A stretch of 64,000 nucleotides of DNA from CAVUNY01 sp963768585 (lineage in GTDB: Bacteria; Chloroflexota; Anaerolineae; Anaerolineales; Anaerolineaceae). Shown one piece after another: positions 23,107 through 32,280 of the stretch (the stretch's first letter is position 1; every line of letters begins with the position of its first letter). The DNA lies in assembly GCA_963768585.1 (NCBI GenBank), contig CAVYIF010000006.1:140966-204965 (forward strand), written 5' to 3'. The notes below the pieces were generated by a model that made no database searches, was not told the origin of the DNA, and worked only from the letters and a program-made list of their open reading frames with translations. The translations under genes were made by a program, and so were the position numbers.

Positions 23107-25353
23107 ATGACCGATGATTTTCTCAATTTCCTGGAAACACTTAATTCTCAACAGCGCGAGGCCGTGACCGCCCCGCCGGGACAGGTGCTGGTGTTGGCCG
23201 GACCTGGCTCGGGCAAGACCCGCGTGCTGACTTTCCGAATAGCTTACCTGGTGCAGGCCGAACAGGTGCGTCCCTACAACATTCTGGCGGTGACCTTTAC
23301 CAACAAGGCTGCCCGCGAAATGGAATCCCGTCTGACCAAACTGCTGGGCGAAGAAGCGCGCGAGCTGTGGCTGGGCACCTTCCACGCGGTGTGCGCCCGC
23401 CTGCTGCGCCGCGAGACCGAGCGCCTGCCTGTGCAGAACAATTTCGTGATCCTCGATTCAGACGATCAAGAAACGGTGACCAAGCAGTGCATCCGCGACC
23501 TGAAGCTGGATGAAAAGCTGTACCGGCCAAGAAGCATCCACGCCGCCATCTCGAATGCCAAGAACGAATTGATCCTGCCCAAGGACTATCCGCGGGGCAA
23601 TTACCGCGACGAGGTAGTGGCGCGGGTCTACGAACGCTACCAGGCCCGCCTGTTGGAAAATAATTCGGTCGATTTCGATGATCTGCTGATGTACGCCGTG
23701 CAGCTGCTCGAAGAGCACCCCATGATCCGCGAGAAATACGGCCTGCGCTTTAACCACATCCTGGTGGATGAATTCCAGGATACCAATCTCGCCCAATACC
23801 GCTTGCTGCGCCTGCTGGCCGAACTGCGCGGCAACCTGTTTGTGGTGGGCGATGAAGACCAGTCGATTTACCGCTGGCGCGGAGCCGACTACCGCAACGT
23901 GCTGCGCTTCGAAGAAGATTATCCCAAATGCCAGAAAATCCTGTTGGAGCAAAACTACCGCTCCACCCAAAACGTGATCGATACCGCCCGTTCGGTGATC
24001 GACCACAATTTCAACCGCACACCCAAGAATTTATTCACCGAGCGCGGGGCCGGCGATGAGATCACCCTCTACGAAGCCGTCGACGACCATGCCGAGGCGG
24101 CTTACGTAGTCGATACCATTCAGCAGTTGGTCAGTCGCGGGCAGGCCAAAGGCAGCGAATTTGCGGTCATGTACCGCACCAACGCCCAATCCCGCCTGCT
24201 TGAAGAAGCCTTTCTGCGCCTGGGACTGCCCTACCGCCTGGTCGGCGCCCAGCGTTTCTATGGGCGCCGCGAGATCAAAGACATGATCGCCTTCCTGCGC
24301 CTGGTGCAGAATCCCTCCGATGAGATCAGTCTCAACCGGGTCATCAATGTCCCCCCGCGCGGTGTAGGCGACAAAACCCTGCTGGCGCTGCACAGCGCCG
24401 CCCAACAAAACGAGATTACCCCCGGCGAAGTGCTGCTGGCGTTGGGCCGCGGCGGCGACAAATCCCCGTATTGGAAAAACCTGGGACGGGCCGCCGCCTC
24501 CCTGGCCGATTTTGGGGGCATGCTGATTGGCTGGCGCGAGGCATTGACCAGCCTCTCCCTGCCCGCCCTGTTCGACCGGATCATCGCAGAAATCAACTAC
24601 CAGTCGTATATCGACGACGGCAGTGAGGAGGGCAAAGATCATTGGGAAAACGTGCAGGAACTGCGCCGCCTGGCCTACGAATACAGCGAACGCGGCCTGA
24701 CCCCCTTCCTGGAAAACCTGGCGCTGGTCTCCGATCAAGACACCCTGCCCGATCAGGTTAAAGCCCCTACCTTGCTGACCCTGCACGCCGCCAAAGGGCT
24801 GGAATTCAGCCAGGTGATCATCACCGGCCTGGATGAAGGCATCTTGCCGCACAGCCGCTCGCTGGATGATCCGGAAGAAATGGCCGAAGAACGCCGCCTT
24901 TTCTACGTGGGCATCACCCGCGCCCGCAACAAGCTTTACCTGGTGCGGGCCAACCAGCGCACCACCTACGGCAGCTTTGAGGCCAGCATACCTTCGCGCT
25001 TCCTCGGCGATCTGCCCGAACGCCTGGTACAGCGCCAGGGCTACACCGGCTACCACAGCCAGGCCACCTCCTGGCGGCAGTCAGAGCGCCCGCGGGCCCG
25101 GCGCTGGGAAAGTGGGGGCACCCGCCTGGCCCCATCTTCGAGCCGCTATAACAGCCCGCCAGAGCCGCAGCCGCCGGCCGTCCAACAGCAGTTCAAAGCC
25201 GGCAACCGCGTGCGCCACCCAAAGTGGGGCGAGGGCCTGGTGGTGGATGCGCGCATCGACCTGGGGGAGGAACGGGTGGATGTGTTCTTCGACAGCGTCG
25301 GGTTCAAACGCCTGATCGCCTCCCTGGCCAATCTGGAAATCATCCAGGAGTAA
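23107..25353 (+). CDS. pcrA: ATP-dependent DNA helicase PcrA/UvrD
   Basis: A 748-residue superfamily 1A 3'-5' helicase for nucleotide excision and replication repair. Walker A AGPGSGKT is at residues 31-38, motif II is VDEFQDT, motif III GDEDQSIYRWRGAD, motif IV-V LEQNYRSTQNV and LLTLHAAKGLEF, and motif VI EERRLFYVGITRARNKL. The C-terminus (residues about 695-748, NRVRHPKWGEGLVVDARID) is the Tudor-like domain that in PcrA binds RNA polymerase. A TACAAT at 23092-23097 stands nine bases before the ATG with no ribosome-binding site. Length is typical. Confidence 0.95.
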   Translation: MTDDFLNFLETLNSQQREAVTAPPGQVLVLAGPGSGKTRVLTFRIAYLVQAEQVRPYNILAVTFTNKAAREMESRLTKLLGEEARELWLGTFHAVCARLLRRETERLPVQNNFVILDSDDQETVTKQCIRDLKLDEKLYRPRSIHAAISNAKNELILPKDYPRGNYRDEVVARVYERYQARLLENNSVDFDDLLMYAVQLLEEHPMIREKYGLRFNHILVDEFQDTNLAQYRLLRLLAELRGNLFVVGDEDQSIYRWRGADYRNVLRFEEDYPKCQKILLEQNYRSTQNVIDTARSVIDHNFNRTPKNLFTERGAGDEITLYEAVDDHAEAAYVVDTIQQLVSRGQAKGSEFAVMYRTNAQSRLLEEAFLRLGLPYRLVGAQRFYGRREIKDMIAFLRLVQNPSDEISLNRVINVPPRGVGDKTLLALHSAAQQNEITPGEVLLALGRGGDKSPYWKNLGRAAASLADFGGMLIGWREALTSLSLPALFDRIIAEINYQSYIDDGSEEGKDHWENVQELRRLAYEYSERGLTPFLENLALVSDQDTLPDQVKAPTLLTLHAAKGLEFSQVIITGLDEGILPHSRSLDDPEEMAEERRLFYVGITRARNKLYLVRANQRTTYGSFEASIPSRFLGDLPERLVQRQGYTGYHSQATSWRQSERPRARRWESGGTRLAPSSSRYNSPPEPQPPAVQQQFKAGNRVRHPKWGEGLVVDARIDLGEERVDVFFDSVGFKRLIASLANLEIIQE

Positions 25354-25655
25354 AAAACGCGATCACGCACCGGGTACTGCCGGGTGCTTCTGAAGGTACA
25401 TCGCGTCGAGGGCACGCCGGGCATCGCCACCCTGCCGTTTGCCGCAGAACGGCCTGGAGAAGCCGTGTTTCTCAAACAGTCCTTTGATGGTTTTCAAAAC
25501 CCGCGGCGGCTGCCTTACCTGCGCCAGAGAGGCAAAAGGTTTTTGCTTACCGCAGGGCTGATTGTCTCGACCACCGTCTTCCGGACCACTGCGTCCGCCG
25601 CCCTAATATGAAGCAGTATTTATTAACGGATTGAATCGGGCAACCCGCCCCGATT
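25354..25655. other. Intergenic region between convergent pcrA and exopolysaccharide genes
   Basis: No gene is recognised. Near the right end GGATTGAATCGGG (from 25628) pairs with CCCGATTTCAATCC (to 25662), with one bulged base; it covers the last codons of the polymerase gene and may be its terminator. Possible short plus-strand frames are not convincing. Confidence 0.5.
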
Positions 25656-27209
25656 TCAATCCATTTCGGTTTTTAAAACACGCCCCGTACGGCGGTAGAT
25701 CAGCCCGGCGGCGGCGGAAAAACCGGTCATCACGAACAAATACGGCAGGCCAAACGAATCGATGCTGAACCCCTCAAACACAAAGGCCAATAAGGCCAGT
25801 TGCCCCCCAAGGGCCACCGTGCGCAGTGTGCTGTCCCGGCTGTGCTGGCTGGCGGACAGCGAAAACCACAGCACCAACAGCCAGACGACAAACAACATGA
25901 ATCCCACGATCCCGGTTTCCGCCAGCAGCCGGTACCAAAAGCTCTTGATGTTAGGCAAGCCATCATTCCGGTAAAACATCGTGCGGATTTCGTACGTGGC
26001 CCACCCGATGGCCGGCATATGGTCCAAATAATAGTACCCGGCATTGCCTAACCCGACCCCGGTGATGGGGTAATCATTAAAAATGTGCCAACCGGTCATC
26101 CAATATACAGTACGCTCCAAAAAGGCAAACCTCTGGCTCACCATAAAGAGGGCGTTTTCATCAAATTTGCTTAACCGCTGCATGTCGCTTTGTGACAGCG
26201 GGTTTTTCACCAGTAAAGCGACTCGCCAATCGCGTTCGCTCACCACTTTCAACACTCCCCAGCTGAAGACGGCATATACGCTAACAAACAGGATCAGAAC
26301 CAGTACGCCGATTCCGGCCTGGAGCAGGCGCGAATGACGCACCACGCTCCAAAGACGGCTCAAGCGGCGGATGATCCAGCGGTATACCGCCAGATTCAGC
26401 TTCAAAAACAGATAAAGCAGCATCAACATGCAGGCCGCCCCACCAATGCGCGGGGAAGAGAAAAAGAATACAACCATACCCACGACCAGAAAAATATTCT
26501 CAAAGGATATTTTCCAAACGCGGGGAAAAACCGTCGTACGCTGGTAGCTGGCCGCTAACCACAGCGGCAGGTAAAGCATGTTAAGCTGGTGGGCCAACCA
26601 GGAGGCTTCCCAGGTCAGCCCGGCGATCCGCCCCGTTCCTGCGATATTCGATTGAGTCACCAGCATAGAACGAATCACAATCATGAATGCAGGATAATTA
26701 TCATTGAATAAATTGATCACCAGTATCTGGCCGACCGCGTAAGCCAGCAGGACGATCCCGCCCGCATAAATCCACTGCAGCGAGCGGCGCAGACGGGACG
26801 TATCTTTGTTCCAGGCGGCAGTGACGAAGAAAAAGGCGACACCAATGATGAATGGAAGGAAGCTGCGGATGGTCTGACCCAATAATGATTTGTCGCGGAA
26901 CATCCCCGTGACATTAAAAAAGGCAAAAGCCGCCACGACGATCACCCATAAGACGAAAAAGACGAATGGAACGCTTTCTTTGGGCAGGCTCCCGCGCCGC
27001 AGCAGGTACGGAAAAAACCAGATCAGGGCCAGGATCGCCAGTGGGATGGCCGAAAAAGGAGCAACAGTGGACCCACTGATGCGGGTAATCAAGGGAAAAC
27101 TGGTGAGCGGCAGCCCGATCATGACCAGCGCCCAAAAAAATGCGGGCACATATGGCCACCAGGCGCTGAACTTGATCCGTGCAGCCAGCCAGGCAGCCAT
27201 TTCAGTCAC
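25656..27209 (-). CDS. O-antigen ligase/polymerase-like membrane protein (Wzy/WaaL type)
   Basis: A 517-residue protein with about twelve membrane segments and a large outer loop before the last helices (from about residue 330: SERDWRVALLVKNPLSQSDMQ and FNDYPITGVGLGNAGYYYLDHMP). The GVGLGNAG motif in that loop is typical of Wzy_C/O-antigen ligase proteins, which join polyprenyl-linked glycans. The start is GTG 27209 or ATG 27200; the gene overlaps the chain-length gene by up to 8 bases. It is the last gene of a seven-gene exopolysaccharide operon. Confidence 0.8.
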   Translation of the reverse strand: MTEMAAWLAARIKFSAWWPYVPAFFWALVMIGLPLTSFPLITRISGSTVAPFSAIPLAILALIWFFPYLLRRGSLPKESVPFVFFVLWVIVVAAFAFFNVTGMFRDKSLLGQTIRSFLPFIIGVAFFFVTAAWNKDTSRLRRSLQWIYAGGIVLLAYAVGQILVINLFNDNYPAFMIVIRSMLVTQSNIAGTGRIAGLTWEASWLAHQLNMLYLPLWLAASYQRTTVFPRVWKISFENIFLVVGMVVFFFSSPRIGGAACMLMLLYLFLKLNLAVYRWIIRRLSRLWSVVRHSRLLQAGIGVLVLILFVSVYAVFSWGVLKVVSERDWRVALLVKNPLSQSDMQRLSKFDENALFMVSQRFAFLERTVYWMTGWHIFNDYPITGVGLGNAGYYYLDHMPAIGWATYEIRTMFYRNDGLPNIKSFWYRLLAETGIVGFMLFVVWLLVLWFSLSASQHSRDSTLRTVALGGQLALLAFVFEGFSIDSFGLPYLFVMTGFSAAAGLIYRRTGRVLKTEMD

Positions 27210-27852
27210 CTTGACCTTTCTGGAAAAATGGCAGGTTAATCAAGATGAGACCCGCCACCAGGCCAATCACTGCGCCCGCCAAAACAAAGGAGTTGGTGTG
27301 AAAGAATGTGGGGGCCTTCGGCAGATCGGCTTTTTGCACCAGGTCGAAAATCAAATACGTGGGGACCTGGTCATTTTTTTGCCATTCCAGCAGGTTGGCA
27401 TAACCGGCTTCAGCCCAATAGTTCGTCACCGCCTGTACGAGCGCCGGATCCTCTTCGCGAAAGCGCAGATACCAGAACCCGTGATGGCGCTCGATGATGG
27501 CATGCTGCATCAGGCCGCCCTCATCCAACGCCAGCCCTTTTTGATTGGCAAAAGTCACCACCTGAGGGATGACCGCACGCAGCGACGCTTCTACCATAAC
27601 AAGAGTGATATCTTCATCGTACTGGGTCAGGTGATAAGGCGCAGGGGTGGGCGCAGGGGGATGCATAAAATCGATTTTGTTGAAATCGATGCTCGCCAGG
27701 AAGATGGCCTGGGCTTCATATTGCGGCGCTTTAAAGCGATGCACGACCAGGCCAACCACCCCACCGATGACCGCCAGCCCAAACACCAACCACCACCAGC
27801 GGATGATGCGGTTAAAATGGACTGCCGGGACAAATTCATTGGTTGCGTTCAT
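27202..27852 (-). CDS. Wzz-like polysaccharide chain-length determinant
   Basis: A 216-residue protein with one membrane helix near the N-terminus (WWWLVFGLAVIGGVVGLVVH) and another at the C-terminus (FVLAGAVIGLVAGLILINL), flanking an extracytoplasmic domain. This is the topology of Wzz/GumC-type co-polymerases, although the domain is short and lacks the usual tyrosine-kinase fusion. It should control chain length together with the adjacent polymerase. It overlaps the polymerase gene by 8 bases and lies 30 bases after the priming transferase gene. Confidence 0.75.
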   Translation of the reverse strand: MNATNEFVPAVHFNRIIRWWWLVFGLAVIGGVVGLVVHRFKAPQYEAQAIFLASIDFNKIDFMHPPAPTPAPYHLTQYDEDITLVMVEASLRAVIPQVVTFANQKGLALDEGGLMQHAIIERHHGFWYLRFREEDPALVQAVTNYWAEAGYANLLEWQKNDQVPTYLIFDLVQKADLPKAPTFFHTNSFVLAGAVIGLVAGLILINLPFFQKGQGD

Positions 27853-27882
27853 AATGCTGTCCTTTTTCGGTGCGCCTGAAAA

Positions 27883-29316
27883 TCAGGCCCCCTTGCCATT
27901 CGCCAGGATCCAAAAAGTCTTGATGATCACAAACACATCTAACCACAGCGACCAATTGCTGAGATAGTATTCATCCAACCGCAGGCGTTCTTCGAAGGTC
28001 GTGTTGTGTCGTCCCATGACCTGCCACCAGCCGGTCAGGCCAGGTGAGATGCGCAGGATCAAGGAGGCATAAGCGCCCATATCCTGGATCTCACGCGGCA
28101 GGTAGGCGCGCGGCCCCACCAGGCTGAGTTCCCCGGTGAAAACGTTCCAAATCTGGGGCAGTTCATCCAGGCTGAATTTTCGCAGCAGCCGGCCCACCCG
28201 GGTAATACGCGGGTCGTTGGCAAGTTTGTGATACATCTGGTACTCACGATTCGCATTCGGATCGGCTGCCAATATTTTTATAAGCAGCGCTTCTGCCTCA
28301 TTCTGCATCGTGCGAAATTTATAGCACTTGAATAATTTGCCGCCTTTTCCCAACCGGTCCTGCGCAAAGATGACCGGTCCTGGCGAATCAAGGTAGATAA
28401 ACAGTGCAATCAAAGCCAGGAAAGGCAGCAGGATCAACCCGCCAACCAGGCCCAGCAGCAGATCAAAGGCCCGTTTCGTGGCAGTCGCCCGGCCGTCCAA
28501 CAAATGATACTGAGTCTTAAGGGTTAACCGGCCTTCAAGATCCATCGTTTTTACCCACAGTGAGCCCAGGGGAGATGTTTCCAGAACCACCAGCACGCTG
28601 GCAAAATGCTCACCCAGCCAACGCAATATCTGGTCCTGGAAATCTTTGCCCACATACACCGCATACTTTACATGGGTAGTTCCCATAATCGCTTGAACGG
28701 CATCCCGCGAATTGACCACCGGCACCTGCAGAACCTGACTCACCCCACTTGGGCCGACCTCATCCAGTACCAGCACCGGTCTGAGGCCCAACCGGCGGCT
28801 GTTGAGCAGCTTGCGAATGGCGTCACGCGTCTGCGCAACTGGACCCACCACCAGCACCGGCGTGCCCCACCACTCGAAAAGGGAAAATCGATTGCGCGCG
28901 GCGAAACGGAAAAGCATATTGAAAAAACTGCCAAACGCCCAACCTGCCACGAAGGTCCACCGCGACAGTTCAAGGCCGGCCTGTTGGAAGTAAATCGCCA
29001 GCGCCAGCACGCCATATGCGAGGGTCATCGAATAAAAAATCTTCTGGATCTCTTCTACCGCAGTCAGGCCAAAACCCGGATAAAGCCCGTTGAAGGCAAA
29101 AATGCCCACACACACCACCAGACTCTGGAGCATAATCGGGGAAAACCGGTCTGGCGGGATACTGCCGCCAACATAAGGGATCAAAATCCTGCGAATTTCT
29201 ACCGCGATCTGAAAACCCAGGGCAATACTGACCAGGTCCACGATCAGCAGCAGAATCACGACCAGGACCTGACGGCCCTGGAAAAGATCACGAGGCACTT
29301 CACGATTACGGGTCAT
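27883..29316 (-). CDS. Polyprenyl glycosylphosphotransferase (WbaP-like) priming enzyme
   Basis: A 477-residue protein that transfers a sugar-phosphate from a nucleotide sugar to undecaprenyl phosphate. There are about four N-terminal membrane segments, a Rossmann-like middle region (TPVLVVGPVAQTRDAIRKLL) and the C-terminal catalytic domain. That domain shows KRAFDLLLGLVGGLILLP, YKFRTMQNEAE, the catalytic DE in SLDELPQIWNVFTGELSLVG, and PGLTGWWQVMGR. It overlaps the following glycosyltransferase gene by 4 bases. The sugar is probably galactose or glucose, as in WbaP; this cannot be decided here. Confidence 0.88.
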   Translation of the reverse strand: MTRNREVPRDLFQGRQVLVVILLLIVDLVSIALGFQIAVEIRRILIPYVGGSIPPDRFSPIMLQSLVVCVGIFAFNGLYPGFGLTAVEEIQKIFYSMTLAYGVLALAIYFQQAGLELSRWTFVAGWAFGSFFNMLFRFAARNRFSLFEWWGTPVLVVGPVAQTRDAIRKLLNSRRLGLRPVLVLDEVGPSGVSQVLQVPVVNSRDAVQAIMGTTHVKYAVYVGKDFQDQILRWLGEHFASVLVVLETSPLGSLWVKTMDLEGRLTLKTQYHLLDGRATATKRAFDLLLGLVGGLILLPFLALIALFIYLDSPGPVIFAQDRLGKGGKLFKCYKFRTMQNEAEALLIKILAADPNANREYQMYHKLANDPRITRVGRLLRKFSLDELPQIWNVFTGELSLVGPRAYLPREIQDMGAYASLILRISPGLTGWWQVMGRHNTTFEERLRLDEYYLSNWSLWLDVFVIIKTFWILANGKGA

Positions 29317-30545
29317 AAAGCTTGCAGTGTTTTTAAAAATTTTCCTAAGACAGATTCTTTCGCCCAGTTTTGCGCCACATAAATCCGGCCGAGTCGCCCT
29401 AATTCAGCCTGCTTTTGGGGCTGATCCGCAAGGGCCAGAATGGCGTTCGCCAGCAGATCAGGCCGTTCAGGCGGCACGACCCGCCCCAGGTGCTGCATCA
29501 CTTCCGCCAGCTCGGTGCCAGTTTGCGCAGTCACGATCACCGGGCGGCCGCTGGCCAGCATCCCCGCCAGCTTCGAGGGCATCACCAGGTCCGCGGCGCC
29601 GGCAGCCTGCGGCAGAACGTGGATCTCGGCCAGGTTGAGCAGCTCATTCAACCGTTCAACCGGCTGGAGCGGCAAAAAGCGCACATTAGGTAAGCCTTCG
29701 GCGAGCTCTTCAAGCTGAGCACGGGCGGCGCCCGAACCGCACAGCAGGAAAAGCAGATCTTGATTTCCGGTCAGGCGGCGGGCAGCTTCCACCAAAACTT
29801 CCAGGCCTTGCTTCTGGCCCATGTTGCCGGCGTAAAGCATCACCCGCTTATTTTCCAGGCCAAGTTCGTGGCGCAGGTAATTATAACCGCTTAGCGGATG
29901 GATCTGGCCGGGATCTACCCAGTTGGGAAACAAAACAGCGCATCCGGGCGCCACACCTTTGCGTGTCAGGTGGTCCATCATGCGGTTCGATATGGTGGAA
30001 ACCCGATCAAAACCGCGGTACAGAGCGCTCTCAAACTGGCTGCCCAGGCGATAGGCCAGTTCCGCAACAGGCAGCATCCGCAGGCGCCGGGCCGCATCCA
30101 GTTCGAAATCCTGAATGTGCAGCCAGGCCTTCCCCCCTGCCAGGCGGGCGACCAGGAGTGCCGTGGGCGCATTTAATATCGCGGGGGCCATGACGATGAC
30201 GCGGTCCGGGTGCCAGCGGACCTGGCCCAAAGCCGTGGGAAAACTGGAAAGCGCAAACGAAGCCAGGTGAAAAACGCGCTGCAGCCCGCTGATGCGCACC
30301 GCGCGGTCGCGGCGCGGCGGCACCCATAATGGGCAGCGAAGCACCTCGACCCCATGCCATACTTCCCTGGTGTACGCTTTCCCGGAGTAGCCGGGGAGAA
30401 TAGTCCATTGAGGATAATACGGGGGCGTGGTGATCACGCGCACTTGATGGCCGTTTTCCGCCAAAAAAGCGGCCATTTCACCGGTATATTTTCCGATGCC
30501 GGTCAGTTCGGGAGCGAAGTTAATGCCGTAGATCAGGATGCGCAT
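29313..30545 (-). CDS. WcaI-like glycosyltransferase family 4 protein
   Basis: A 410-residue cytoplasmic GT-B enzyme. The N-terminal half has INFAPELTGIGKYTGEMAAFLAENGH split by a typical GxGxY loop, and the C-terminal half has YAGNMGQKQGLEVLVEAA and the donor-site region PQAAGAADLVMPSKLAGMLASG. The pattern resembles WcaI of colanic-acid loci. It adds one sugar to a lipid-linked intermediate of the exopolysaccharide. I choose ATG 30545 over GTG 30548. It starts 6 bases after the acetyltransferase gene. Confidence 0.85.
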   Translation of the reverse strand: MRILIYGINFAPELTGIGKYTGEMAAFLAENGHQVRVITTPPYYPQWTILPGYSGKAYTREVWHGVEVLRCPLWVPPRRDRAVRISGLQRVFHLASFALSSFPTALGQVRWHPDRVIVMAPAILNAPTALLVARLAGGKAWLHIQDFELDAARRLRMLPVAELAYRLGSQFESALYRGFDRVSTISNRMMDHLTRKGVAPGCAVLFPNWVDPGQIHPLSGYNYLRHELGLENKRVMLYAGNMGQKQGLEVLVEAARRLTGNQDLLFLLCGSGAARAQLEELAEGLPNVRFLPLQPVERLNELLNLAEIHVLPQAAGAADLVMPSKLAGMLASGRPVIVTAQTGTELAEVMQHLGRVVPPERPDLLANAILALADQPQKQAELGRLGRIYVAQNWAKESVLGKFLKTLQAL

Positions 30546-30551
30546 CACGGA

Positions 30552-31130
30552 TTAAAGCTCATCTACCTGTGCCATAGGGCGCGGTTTGACCGGTTTGGCC
30601 GGGCTGCCGTAGCACACCATCCCCGCCGGAAGATCGTGAAACACGGCGCTGCGCGCACCCACCAGGCAGCCTTCCGCAAGCGTCACCCCGGGCCCTACGA
30701 AGACATCGGCCGCGATCCAGACCTGGTTGCCAATCCAAACGGGTCCCGGGAGCATGTCAAAAGAGATGCGCGCGTAATCGTGCCCTGCGGCGCACAGGTA
30801 AGCCCGCTGCGAGACGACCGTATGGCTGCCAATGGAAATATCACTCAAGGAATAGAGCACCGCATCATCCCCGATCCATGAATAATCGCCAATGGTGACC
30901 TTCCAGGGAAAAGTGATCGTGGCGCTGGGTCGTATCAATACGCCTTTTCCGATGCGCGCCCCAAACAGGCGCAGTAGAAATCTGCGCCAACCGAACAAAA
31001 CCTGAGGCGAGGTATGGAACAAGAGCGCCTGCACCAACCACCACAACTGCACAAACCATGCCGGCCGGCCGCGGAAACCGGGCGGCAAATGGAACCTGCT
31101 CAGGTCCTGATAAACAGGCCGCTCAGGCAT
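30552..31130 (-). CDS. WcaF-like hexapeptide-repeat acetyltransferase
   Basis: A 192-residue left-handed beta-helix acyltransferase. Hexapeptide turns can be followed through ARIGKGVLIRPSATITFPWK, SWIGDDAVLYSLSDISIGSH and GPVWIGNQVWIAADVFVGPGV. It would put an acetyl group from acetyl-CoA on a sugar of the exopolysaccharide; the catalytic His is probably in the GHDYARISFD segment. The start is ATG 31130, with a TTG two codons upstream. The gene overlaps the upstream glycosyltransferase gene by 8 bases. Confidence 0.87.
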   Translation of the reverse strand: MPERPVYQDLSRFHLPPGFRGRPAWFVQLWWLVQALLFHTSPQVLFGWRRFLLRLFGARIGKGVLIRPSATITFPWKVTIGDYSWIGDDAVLYSLSDISIGSHTVVSQRAYLCAAGHDYARISFDMLPGPVWIGNQVWIAADVFVGPGVTLAEGCLVGARSAVFHDLPAGMVCYGSPAKPVKPRPMAQVDEL

Positions 31131-32280
31131 GTTCAACCTTACCTTGCGCCAACTGTTGGTATTGAATCGCCCAGTCCTGACCGACCCGGGCCCAACTATA
31201 TTCGTTTGCGATTAAAGTCCGCATGGCCCTACCGTGCGCCTGACGCTCGACCGGATTCCAGACCGCCGCCTGCTGCAGCCCATCCAGGATTGATTCCTCA
31301 TCCGGGTGAACCCGCAGCCCGCCGTATCGCTCCCAATCGGCAGAAACACCGCTCTCGAAGCTGGTCAGCACCGGGGTGCCGGCAGCGCCAGCCTCCAGGT
31401 TTACCAGACCGATAACTTCGCTGAACGAAGGGTTGCAGAGGGCCCAGGCATCCCGGTACAGCCGCCATTTTTCCTCCCCATGTACCGGCCCGAGGAAGCT
31501 CACTCGCTCGTCTAATCCCAGGTCCGCCACCCGGCGGCGTAGAGCATCGGCGTAAGCCTGCTCCCTGGGCTGAACAGGACCGGCAATCCGTAAATGAAAA
31601 GTCTGATCGGGGAGACGGGCGAAGGCCTGAATGAGCAGGTGAATCGCCTTGACCGGGTGCAGGCGGCCAAGGAACAGGAAATAGGGCGCCTCATTCGAGT
31701 TCGCGTGCGGTAGGCGGGCTAAACTCTGGTCGACCGATTGGAGATCGATGCCGTGCGGAATGACAATCGGGGTTTTGCCGGGGAAATAGCCGGTTAAAGT
31801 GGCTGCCTCCTGCGCTGTCAGGGCGTGCACAGCACTCGCCCGTTGAAAGGCCGGATAGGCAACCCCCTTCCAATACAGAGATTTCTTCAAGCGATTTAAG
31901 CCGCTTTGGCGCTGCCAGATCCACGGCTCCAGCATGCCGTGCGCTGTGACGACGAAAGGTTTCCCAAGCCGGCTGGCCAGGCGGGCGGCTGACCACTGCG
32001 CCCACATCCACAAGCCGTGCAGATGAACCACATCGACTTCAGCGATCAAACGCGCCAAAACCGCGCCGCCGCCTGGGGCAAAGCGCCAGACCCGGCCCGG
32101 ACCCCGAGCAGGTAATACCGTCAACTGCACATGCGCCGCTGCCGGCAGGGCTTCATCCCCCACGCAGGCGATGGCTGGCTGAATCGTTTCAGGTGCATAG
32201 CGGGTCAGGGCATCCACCGCAGTGGTTATGCCGGTATTGCGAGCCGAATGATCTTCAGTAACATGCAAGACTCGTATCAC
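31123..32280 (-). CDS. Glycosyltransferase family 4 protein
   Basis: A 385-residue GT-B enzyme. VVHLHGLWMWAQWSAARLASR and VTAHGMLEPWIWQ are seen in the acceptor half; FLGRLHPVKAIHLLIQAFARL and NPSFSEVIGLVNLEAGAAGTPV in the donor half carry the conserved Lys and the EX7E-like glutamates. It adds a sugar in exopolysaccharide assembly. The start is GTG 32280, overlapping the stop of the upstream polymerase gene (GTGA). The sugar donor is not known. Confidence 0.87.
   Translation of the reverse strand: MIRVLHVTEDHSARNTGITTAVDALTRYAPETIQPAIACVGDEALPAAAHVQLTVLPARGPGRVWRFAPGGGAVLARLIAEVDVVHLHGLWMWAQWSAARLASRLGKPFVVTAHGMLEPWIWQRQSGLNRLKKSLYWKGVAYPAFQRASAVHALTAQEAATLTGYFPGKTPIVIPHGIDLQSVDQSLARLPHANSNEAPYFLFLGRLHPVKAIHLLIQAFARLPDQTFHLRIAGPVQPREQAYADALRRRVADLGLDERVSFLGPVHGEEKWRLYRDAWALCNPSFSEVIGLVNLEAGAAGTPVLTSFESGVSADWERYGGLRVHPDEESILDGLQQAAVWNPVERQAHGRAMRTLIANEYSWARVGQDWAIQYQQLAQGKVEHA

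Noticed and set aside
24031..25056. 341-residue minus-strand frame opposite pcrA
   Set aside because: Antisense shadow typical of GC-rich coding DNA; pcrA motifs on the plus strand are decisive.
25384..25611. 75-residue plus-strand frame after pcrA
   Set aside because: No domain, no ribosome-binding site, and unusual composition; treated as intergenic.
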